In this document: piece after piece, positions 54,854 to 61,879 of the stretch | How positions within the stretch are numbered: position 1 is the first letter of the stretch | Layout: each line of letters opens with the position of its first letter | Assembly (NCBI RefSeq): GCF_009711935.1 | Contig: NZ_VIKX01000062.1 | Location: 1-64,000 of the forward strand | DNA length: 64,000 nt | Direction: 5' to 3' | Source: Dolichospermum sp. UHCC 0259 | Lineage (GTDB): Bacteria > Cyanobacteriota > Cyanobacteriia > Cyanobacteriales > Nostocaceae | Program-made: the position numbers and the translations under genes | Notes under the pieces: generated by a model | Database searches by the model: none | What the model saw: the letters and a program-made list of their open reading frames with translations, nothing else | Told to the model about the DNA's origin: nothing

Positions 54854-55178
54854 TTATGAGTTCCTTTTTAAGTAAATTTTTGATTAACTAACTTTAGATT
54901 AACAAGGAAAACTCATGAAAAAAAATGTAGCGTTAGGTACTTTTTCTTCAACAGGGAGTAATTGGTGCTTTTAATTTTACTAGAAAAATTAAAATCTATG
55001 TCTTTGTAAAAGGTTTTGTGCATAATTAAACATATATCTATAGTTATTATTTTATCAATGGACTGACAGGATGATGATTGTCAGAATCAGGATTTACAGG
55101 ATTTAAGGATTTACAGGATGAGGATTTTGAGAAACCCCCGATTTCCTCATGATAGAAGAAGTCAGGGATATAATATCA
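54854..55178. other. Intergenic stretch with CAGGATTT repeats
   Basis: No gene is visible. The string ATGTAGCGTTAGGTACTTTTT (about 54923-54943) recurs near 61703 as AAAATGTAGCGCCAGGTACT. Copies of TCAGGATTTACAGGATTTAA and AGGATTTACAGGATGAGGAT at 55085-55123 are members of a dispersed repeat also seen at 56158-56200 and 56818-56860. Confidence 0.55.
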
Positions 55179-56150
55179 TTAATTTTCCTGTAATTCTGCA
55201 TCAATTAACTTTTGAAATTCTTCCAAAGAATTAACACTAATACTCGATAAAAGTAGATTTTCTAGAATCGTCATATCCTCAATTTTTTTGAGAGAATCAC
55301 TCATCAATTCTGGAACAGAATCAAATCTATTAGCGAGAATTTTGATAATATTGTTTTGGCAGTTTTCTCTAGCACCTAATTGTTTACCTTTTGCTTCACC
55401 TCTTTCTTGAGCCATTTCTTCAATAGTGCTTAGGAAAGGCATATTTAACTCCTTTTCATGCTGTTCTAATTTATCGTTGAACTCTGTTTGTAATGGTGGT
55501 GGTAAGGTCATCATTTTATCAATGAACTTAATTAAGTTGATAATATCAAATCTAGTTAAGCCCTTTTGATATAATGGTCTGACTATGTTCCATTTCCATT
55601 GTTCTCGTTCGGTTAAATTCCTAGTCGTGGCTTTGGTTTTTAGATGTGCCATAACCATTATAGCAAATAAATTGTTACTTGTGGTTAGGTCTTCCCATTG
55701 ATAGTCTAGCAGTTTCACAATGCTGAATTGCATTTTTACTAAACTATCATCTAATCCATATTCATAACTATTTGGTCGCCATTTTTTATCTTCATCTCCT
55801 AATATGGCTAAACTGATGACTGGTTTATGAAATAAATCAAAGGAACGATAGTTATAGATGTACATTCTTTGCGTAAATTCTTTATCATATTGACTTTGTA
55901 CTTCTATATGGATCAAAATCCAGATGATTTCATTGTTTAATAACCAAACTTGAAACAATTTATCGGCATAACGTTTTTTAGTTTGACTAGATGCGGTGAT
56001 TTGTTCTAGTTCTTTATCTAATGATATTGGTGTTTTACTCCAATCAATTTTTTGGTGGAGGTTGGGGTAAAAGAATTGGATGAATAATTCAAAATATTCT
56101 CCTATTGCTTCTTTCCATGTTTGATCATAATTGGCGGTTGTTTCTGTCAT
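55179..56150 (-). CDS. Rpn family (PD-(D/E)xK) nuclease/transposase-like protein
   Basis: This 323-residue protein has the Rpn core: KRYADKLFQVWLLN with conserved Asp, followed by ILIHIEVQSQYDKEFTQRMYIYNYR, the E-x-Q and arginine-rich motif. A central helical domain and a C-terminal helix with EMAQERGEAKGKQLGAREN, the usual tail of these proteins, follow. Rpn proteins are recombination-promoting nucleases whose role in cyanobacteria is unknown; they are common and often sit with toxin-antitoxin genes, as here (DUF433/DUF5615 upstream). Full length. Confidence 0.82.
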   Translation of the reverse strand: MTETTANYDQTWKEAIGEYFELFIQFFYPNLHQKIDWSKTPISLDKELEQITASSQTKKRYADKLFQVWLLNNEIIWILIHIEVQSQYDKEFTQRMYIYNYRSFDLFHKPVISLAILGDEDKKWRPNSYEYGLDDSLVKMQFSIVKLLDYQWEDLTTSNNLFAIMVMAHLKTKATTRNLTEREQWKWNIVRPLYQKGLTRFDIINLIKFIDKMMTLPPPLQTEFNDKLEQHEKELNMPFLSTIEEMAQERGEAKGKQLGARENCQNNIIKILANRFDSVPELMSDSLKKIEDMTILENLLLSSISVNSLEEFQKLIDAELQEN

Positions 56151-56205
56151 TTTTTTTGTCAGAATCAGGATGTCCAGGATTTAAGGATTTACAGGATGAG
56201 AATTT

Positions 56206-56526
56206 TTAGATGATAGAAATTTCTTGATAATCACCCAATTCAGTTGTATTGATGACAGCACAAATTTTATCAACTTGTGTCCGAATTTTTGGCCATGAAG
56301 TTGACAGTAAAACCACAATTGCTATTTGACGTTCGCTCAAATTCTGTTGATAACGCAAATTCTGATCTGTTGTTATGAGTATTTGATATCCTTGAGATTC
56401 AGCAGCTTTTAATAAATCTCCATTTGATAAATTAGACCATCCTTCTTCATAAGCTGTTCTTACAGAATGGTCTGTTAAATATTTTCGTAGTGGCACAGGA
56501 GTTCCTTGATCAAAAAGAATTTTCAT
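56206..56526 (-). CDS. DUF5615 PIN-like toxin
   Basis: This 106-residue DUF5615 (PIN-like) protein starts MKILFDQGTPVPLRKYL, with the first metal Asp (Asp6), and has VRTAYEEGWSNLSNGDLLKAA and ILITTDQNLRYQQNL (second Asp). It is the usual partner of a DUF433 antitoxin, which precedes it by 12 bp. Activity as a ribonuclease toxin is inferred from the PIN-like fold. Confidence 0.88.
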   Translation of the reverse strand: MKILFDQGTPVPLRKYLTDHSVRTAYEEGWSNLSNGDLLKAAESQGYQILITTDQNLRYQQNLSERQIAIVVLLSTSWPKIRTQVDKICAVINTTELGDYQEISII

Positions 56527-56538
56527 TTCTAATTATAT

Positions 56539-56754
56539 CTAAGCAGCTAATTTTTGAAGCTCATAATTAAGTACAGCTTCAACTTGCGATCTTTGCACAG
56601 GTGGAAACCATTCCAAAAATTCATCTACTGTTGCACCATCGCGCAAATTTTCAAATAATGCAGCAACGGGAACTCTTGTTCCTCGAAATACCCATGCACC
56701 ACTTACTTTATCAGGTTGTCTTTCTATTGCATCTAAAGTTTCCCATCCTTTCAT
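56539..56754 (-). CDS. DUF433 family antitoxin
   Basis: This is a 71-residue protein of the DUF433 family. GAWVFRGTRVPVAALFENLRDGATVDEFLEWFPP, read as two halves, is the winged-helix-like DNA-binding core; VQRSQVEAVLNYELQKLA ends it. It precedes the DUF5615 gene in the same direction, forming a VapBC-like toxin-antitoxin module with likely autoregulation. Confidence 0.9.
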   Translation of the reverse strand: MKGWETLDAIERQPDKVSGAWVFRGTRVPVAALFENLRDGATVDEFLEWFPPVQRSQVEAVLNYELQKLAA

Positions 56755-57143
56755 GACTGATTCCTCCTTGGTAAATGGAAAAGTTACACTTGGATTAATT
56801 ATAAAGTATTAATTGTCTGAATCAGGATTTTCAGGATTTAAGGATTTTCAGGATGTGATTGTCAAATGTTCCCTCAGTAAATTAGACTATATTCTAGTCG
56901 GTTTTAACCGACTTTAGCTTTAAGACAGGGAATTTATTCCCTAGATTCCTGGTTAGGATTTACAGAATAATGATTTTTGTCTGATAGCGTGGCGCAAGCC
57001 ATATCAGGATATCCAGGATTTAATGATGTACAGCAATGACACAGACACGAATTGTAGTATCTTTATAGGAGCAAGACTATTTACTCTAGATTCATTGCTG
57101 ACAAGTTAAGCAATAGATGAACTTTAAATTTAAAAAATAAACC
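56755..57143. other. Intergenic stretch with dispersed repeats
   Basis: No gene is visible. Repeats: TCAGGATTTTCAGGATTTAA at 56822-56841, a double palindrome at 56897-56942, and ATATCAGGATATCCAGGATT near 57001. A promoter for the TPR-kinase gene must lie in the last 100 bp. Confidence 0.55.
56897..56942. repeat. Double palindrome, copy 2
   Basis: AGTCGGTTTTAACCGACT and AGGGAATTTATTCCCT are adjacent palindromes joined by TTAGCTTTAAGAC. They match the pair at 43721-43790 on the opposite strand. Confidence 0.8.
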
Positions 57144-60140
57144 ATGATGAATAGTAATGATATCCAATCTTTAATTAGCAAGGCTGACGATTTACTGAAG
57201 AATCGGGACAGTAAACAAGCTATTGTCGTTATTCAACAAGTTTTAGAAATTGAACCAGATAATATTGAAGCTTTGAAAATTTATGCTCAGTCTCTAGTAA
57301 AACTTAATAAAGTAGAAGAAGCATTAACAATTTTTGAAAAAGCTTTGCGAATTGAACCAAATAATCTTAGTGTTTTGAGAAACTATGGTAGAGCTTGTGT
57401 AAAACTAAAGCAGTATGAAAAAGCCATTGATATTTTTAAAAAAACTTTGGAGATTGATCCTGATAATGCTTACACTTTAACTAGTTATGGTCAGGCATTA
57501 ACAAAATGTGAAAATCATGAAAAAGCCATTGATATTTTTGAACGCTCATTACAAATTAAATCGGATAATGAAGTAACTTTAAATGGCTATGGAGAAGTAT
57601 TAACAAAATTGGGAAATCATAAAAAAGCCATTGAAATGTTTGAAAAATCCTTAAAAATTAAACCTGATAACGCTTACACTTTAAATAGCTATAGAACAAG
57701 TTTATTACAAAGTAGGCAGTATGAAAAATCTTTTGAAATTTTTGAGCGTTTATTAGAAATTGAACCTGATAATATCATAACTTTAAATAGCTATGGTACA
57801 GCATTGGTAGAATCAGAAAATTATGAAAAAGCTTTTGAAATTTTTGAGCGTTCATTAGAACTTAAACCTGATAATATCATAACTTTAAATAGCTATGGTA
57901 CAGCATTGGTAGAGTCAAGAAAATATGATAAGGCATATCAGATTTTTGAACGGGCATTAAAAATTGAACCTGATAATATCATAACTTTAATTAACTATAG
58001 AACAAGTTTATTGCAAAACAGGCAGTATGAAAAAGCATTTGAGGTTTTTGAACATTCATTAAAAGTTCAACCTGATGATATAATAGCTTTAACTAGTTAT
58101 GGTACAGCATTGGCAAAATCAGGAAAATATAATAAGGCTTATGATATTTTTGAACGGGCATTAAAAATTGAACCTGATAATATCATAACTTTAATTAACT
58201 ATAGAACAAGTTTATTGCAAAACAGGCAGTATGAAAAAGCATTTGAGGTTTTTGAACATTCATTAAAAGTTCAACCTGATGATATAATAGCTTTAACTAG
58301 TTATGGTACAGCATTGGCAAAATCGGGAAAATATAATAAGGCTTATGATATTTTTGAACAGGCATTAAAAATTGATCCTACTAATACAATAGTATTAAAT
58401 AGTTATGGAAAAGCATTAGCAGAATCTGGAAATAATGAAAAAGCGTTTGAGATTCTTGAACGATTTTTACAAATTGAACCTAACAATATAATAACCTTAA
58501 CTAACTATGGTCAAGCTTTGACAAAATCAGGGAATTATGAAAAAGCTTGTGAGATTTTTGAGCAGTCTTTACAACTTCAACCTAATGATATAAAAACTTT
58601 AACTAGCTATGGTCAAACATTGACAGAATCGGGGAATTATGAAAAAGCTTGTGAGATTTTTGAGCAGTCTTTACAACTTCAACCTAATGATATTATTACT
58701 ATTGATAGATATTCTAAGACTCTAATTAAATATGGAAAAGTATTATTAGATGCTAAAGAATTTGAAAAAGCTTGTGAAATTTTTGAGCGTTTTTTACAAA
58801 TAAAATCGAATAATTATATATCTTTTATATACGCTAGATGTCTAGAAGAATTGAGTAAATACACAGATGCCATATCTCAACTTCAAGCGATAGATTTTGA
58901 TAGTCTCCCCCAATATCATATAAATGTTATTCATATTAGCCTAGGAAGACTTTACTACTGTCGTAAATTGTACGAGCAGGGAAATAAATATTTTAACTTA
59001 GCAATTGCTAACTCAGATGATAAAGATAAGTCAATATTATCCAGTGCTAGAGGCATCCTCGCTAATAATCCTCATAATGAAACTGCTGTTAAGATGTTGC
59101 AACAAATTGCTGAGGAATCCCCACGCTATTATGAAGCATTGGAAATGTTAACGCTTAATTTAAGTCAAGAAGATTATTTTAAAATGGTTAAATCTGATTA
59201 CCAAAGTGGTGTAAATGACACCGAAATACTAAATCGAGCAATTTATCATAAAATTGCTAATGAAATCAGCATTCTTAAAGGGATTGCTTACCGGATTTTG
59301 CGTTTTTCTCAAGCAGAAGATCCCTTACTTACAAGTATTATTAATGATATTGAAGATGTACTGGAAGAAGTTAACCGTCGTCGAGCATTGGAAAAATCTC
59401 AAATTTACACTATTGCTAATGATGAATATGAGCAAATTCTAGCAATTATTTCCAAAACTGCTCATGATATTTCTGATGTTGTTAATAATCAGTTAGCAAT
59501 TATTGAGTCTAAAACTAGACGTGCTATGAGAAAAATTGCTGTTGATAATCCTCACTACAAGCAATTTGATAAATTATTAACACAACTAGAATTTACTCAA
59601 ATTGCTCTTAATGATCTCAAAGCCATTAATGAAGGTATCAAAATTAAAAATCATCATTTTAAAATCAAAAAAATATTTGAAAAATGGGAAGCTAACCCTC
59701 ATATTGATAATGCTTCTATTACTCTAGATAGTGAAAATGGTGATTCAGAGTTTAATGGTGATGAAGAGAAGATCAAAAGTATTTTAAATGAATTAGTAGA
59801 AAATTCTCTCAAACACAATGCTAACAAACTAGATTTAAACATCTCTATGTCTACACAGGATATTATCAATCCTGCGGGAATTCGTGGCGCTAATATTCCG
59901 GGTGAGCAAAAATATCTATTAATTGAGTTTAATGATAATGGTCAAGGAATTCCCCCAGATAAAAAAGATTGGATATTTCAACCTCTAAAAACTACAGCCA
60001 GTGAAGGTTATGGTAGCGGTTTGGGATTATTTATCATCCGCAAAACATTAACACAGATGAACGGACACATCCAAGAAACTGGATGGAAAGGAGCTAAATT
60101 TAAAATCTATATTCCTTATACAAAAAGCGAAAATAGTTAA
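57144..60140 (+). CDS. TPR-repeat histidine kinase, 998 aa
   Basis: The N-terminal 620 or so residues are about sixteen 34-residue TPRs. A helical region follows (about 620-860), with a candidate phosphoacceptor His774 in TAHDISDVVNNQLAI, then a GHKL ATPase domain (about 870-998): N-box NELVENSLKHN (Asn882-Asn892), G1 DNGQGIP (Asp931), and GSGLGLFI (about 957-964). It has no membrane segment, so it is a cytosolic kinase sensing a protein or ligand through TPRs. Part of the TPR array is a recent 204-bp tandem duplication. The next gene, 219 bp downstream in the same direction, encodes a response regulator fused to AlbA_2, its likely partner. Confidence 0.86.
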   Translation: MMNSNDIQSLISKADDLLKNRDSKQAIVVIQQVLEIEPDNIEALKIYAQSLVKLNKVEEALTIFEKALRIEPNNLSVLRNYGRACVKLKQYEKAIDIFKKTLEIDPDNAYTLTSYGQALTKCENHEKAIDIFERSLQIKSDNEVTLNGYGEVLTKLGNHKKAIEMFEKSLKIKPDNAYTLNSYRTSLLQSRQYEKSFEIFERLLEIEPDNIITLNSYGTALVESENYEKAFEIFERSLELKPDNIITLNSYGTALVESRKYDKAYQIFERALKIEPDNIITLINYRTSLLQNRQYEKAFEVFEHSLKVQPDDIIALTSYGTALAKSGKYNKAYDIFERALKIEPDNIITLINYRTSLLQNRQYEKAFEVFEHSLKVQPDDIIALTSYGTALAKSGKYNKAYDIFEQALKIDPTNTIVLNSYGKALAESGNNEKAFEILERFLQIEPNNIITLTNYGQALTKSGNYEKACEIFEQSLQLQPNDIKTLTSYGQTLTESGNYEKACEIFEQSLQLQPNDIITIDRYSKTLIKYGKVLLDAKEFEKACEIFERFLQIKSNNYISFIYARCLEELSKYTDAISQLQAIDFDSLPQYHINVIHISLGRLYYCRKLYEQGNKYFNLAIANSDDKDKSILSSARGILANNPHNETAVKMLQQIAEESPRYYEALEMLTLNLSQEDYFKMVKSDYQSGVNDTEILNRAIYHKIANEISILKGIAYRILRFSQAEDPLLTSIINDIEDVLEEVNRRRALEKSQIYTIANDEYEQILAIISKTAHDISDVVNNQLAIIESKTRRAMRKIAVDNPHYKQFDKLLTQLEFTQIALNDLKAINEGIKIKNHHFKIKKIFEKWEANPHIDNASITLDSENGDSEFNGDEEKIKSILNELVENSLKHNANKLDLNISMSTQDIINPAGIRGANIPGEQKYLLIEFNDNGQGIPPDKKDWIFQPLKTTASEGYGSGLGLFIIRKTLTQMNGHIQETGWKGAKFKIYIPYTKSENS
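57947..58354 (+). repeat. 204-bp tandem duplication inside the TPR-kinase gene
   Basis: Units 57947-58150 and 58151-58354 are almost identical (one difference seen, a/g in AAAATCAGGA versus AAAATCGGGA). Each encodes two TPRs (2 x 34 residues), so the duplication keeps the frame. Shorter 102-bp duplications lie nearby (58528 and 58630). Confidence 0.9.
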
Positions 60141-60146
60141 TTTTGT

Positions 60147-60259
60147 GGCGTTGCTGATTTTAGGGATGAAAATGATTTTCCATAAATCCAAAACCCCTGT
60201 AGAGACGTTCCATGGAACGTCTCTACACTCAAACCCACATTCCGCACTTATGCAACGCC
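60147..60259. repeat. GGCGTTGC element, copy 2, with internal GTAGAGACGTTC palindrome
   Basis: GGCGTTGCTGATTTTAGGGA starts the element and TGCAACGCC ends it; GTAGAGACGTTC/GAACGTCTCTAC (60199-60226) is nested inside. It lies in the 219-bp space between the kinase and the regulator genes. Confidence 0.75.
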
Positions 60260-60359
60260 AATTTCGTTAAGTTTGATATCAGTCTCACTATAGGGTTATA
60301 GTAGAAAATAGTATAATTTAGTTTATGTCCTTTTTTCAAGCAATCAAAGTCATAGAATT

Positions 60360-61457
60360 ATGCAGACTGAAAATATTCATTTGCTACTGGTAGAAGATAA
60401 TCCTCGTTACCTCAATGAACTTGTAGATTGGTTAAATGATTACGGTTATCGTCATATTGAGACGGCTTCTAGTGTAGTTCAAGCAACAGAAAAGTTATGT
60501 GATCCTTTTGATGTCATAATTTCTGATATGCGAATGGAGCAAGATAACAGTGGATTTGCAATTGTGGAAGAGGTAAAAGCACGTAATCTTTCATCAGTAG
60601 TGATTATCCTCACTGCTAACGACACCGTGATAGATTGCCGGAAGGCGTTTAAATTGGGAGCGTGGGACTATATTTCTAAAAATATGGGGGGTAATGTTTT
60701 TGATGCTCTCCACGATTCTATCCAAGAAGCCATTACCTATTTTAATCGCTGGGGTAATGTCCACAATGAACAGTGGATAACTGAAAATCTGGAAATTTTA
60801 AAAAAAGAGTATTGGGGTAAATATATTGCAGTCATTAATAAAACTGTAATTGAAATAGCAGATAATGAAGATACTCTTAACAAATTACTTGAGGAACGAA
60901 AATTAAGACGATTTTTAACTACAATTAGAAAAATAGGCGATTTACAACCAATTTCTCAACTTATAAAATTACCAGAAAGTCCGACATTAGAATATAAAAG
61001 CACTTTGCAATGGGATGTTAGACAAAATCGTAAAAATGAGGATTTGAGATTTAGTGTCCTCAAAACTATTGCTGCTTTTCTCAATTCTGAAGGAGGAACG
61101 CTAATTATTGGAGTTGAAGATGATGGTAATATTTTTGGTTTAGAGCAAGATTTGGCTACACTTTCCAAAGGTTCTCTAGATCAATTTGAGCAGACAATTG
61201 TACATCTAATTTGTGATTGCATCGGTGCTGGCTTTATGTCATTAGTTACAGTTAGATTTGAGACAATAGACAGTAAAACAGTCTGTGCAATTGATGTCAG
61301 AAAATCAGATGAAATCGTGTTAATGAAAGGTAAAGATAAAAAATATAAATCAGAACTCTACATTCGCGCTGGTAACACTTCTAAGCCTCTTATTGATACT
61401 CCAGAAATAGTAGAATTTTGTCTAAAACGGAGTAAACCGTCAGGAGAAAGTTATTAG
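60360..61457 (+). CDS. Response regulator fused to a Schlafen-type AlbA_2 domain
   Basis: The 365-residue protein has an intact REC domain (residues 5-125): acidic pair Glu12-Asp13, phosphoacceptor Asp56 in ISDMRM, Thr85 in LTAND and Lys107 in ISKN. A helical linker (about 130-200) follows, then an AlbA_2/Schlafen-like domain (about 205-360) with ESPTLEYKSTLQWD, LKTIAAFLNSEGGTLIIGVEDDG and ELYIRAGNTSKPL. AlbA_2 domains occur in DNA-binding regulators and in RNA- or DNA-cleaving Schlafen-type proteins. The pairing with an upstream TPR-kinase suggests a phosphorelay controlling an unusual output. Function unknown. Confidence 0.85.
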   Translation: MQTENIHLLLVEDNPRYLNELVDWLNDYGYRHIETASSVVQATEKLCDPFDVIISDMRMEQDNSGFAIVEEVKARNLSSVVIILTANDTVIDCRKAFKLGAWDYISKNMGGNVFDALHDSIQEAITYFNRWGNVHNEQWITENLEILKKEYWGKYIAVINKTVIEIADNEDTLNKLLEERKLRRFLTTIRKIGDLQPISQLIKLPESPTLEYKSTLQWDVRQNRKNEDLRFSVLKTIAAFLNSEGGTLIIGVEDDGNIFGLEQDLATLSKGSLDQFEQTIVHLICDCIGAGFMSLVTVRFETIDSKTVCAIDVRKSDEIVLMKGKDKKYKSELYIRAGNTSKPLIDTPEIVEFCLKRSKPSGESY

Positions 61458-61462
61458 ATCAA

Positions 61463-61595
61463 GCCAATACGGATAAAAAAACACAAATATGAATTACACT
61501 CTGTTTTTCCTAGTGCTGATATCATAGGTGATTTAAGAGTGTTTAATATTGGTGGTAATAAATATCGGTTGATTACGTTTTCATGTAAACATTAA
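61463..61595 (+). pseudogene. HigB-like toxin remnant
   Basis: One frame reads KYELHSVFPSADIIGDLRVF and NIGGNKYRLITF, ending at TAA 61593-61595. This matches the middle of HigB/RelE-type toxins (VFP-S-AD, FNIGGNKYRLI). The N-terminal helices and the C-terminal catalytic HA-YDKG region are missing, and I see no start codon or antitoxin. It is a decayed fragment. Confidence 0.6.
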
Positions 61596-61852
61596 AGTAT
61601 TTCTGAATTAGTATCCAAGTTATTAGTCCAAGAAATAAACTTTGCTAATTGTTTAACCATTTCAATGGATCAAAAATATCTGTTGTTAAATATATAAATA
61701 AAAATGTAGCGCCAGGTACTTTTTGCTGAATATTGGGTATAAACTAGAAAAATACAGTCTTTTAAACTTGAAGTTAAAGTGATAAAAATTCAACTTCAAC
61801 ACTCATTTTCCAAATTACCCCACATTACAGTTATTACCTGGACGCTGCTGGT

Positions 61853-61876
61853 TACCCATTACCCATTACCCATTAT
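61853..61876. repeat. Tandem heptamer ATTACCC
   Basis: Three to four copies of ATTACCC stand between the remnant and clpB. A related ATTACCA array lies at 51138-51165 between the sugar kinase and minC. Confidence 0.85.
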
Positions 61877-61879
61877 CTT

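Larger units (their letters stand above)
61458..61879. other. Stretch with a HigB-like remnant and short tandem repeats
   Basis: The first 140 bp contain a toxin remnant. The rest holds ATGTAGCGCCAGGTACTTTTT (about 61703) and an ATTACCC tandem array at 61853-61876. No intact gene. Confidence 0.6.

Noticed and set aside
57947-58354. Long direct repeats that might be a mobile element or CRISPR
   Set aside because: They encode TPRs in frame and have a 204-bp period, so they are a coding duplication.
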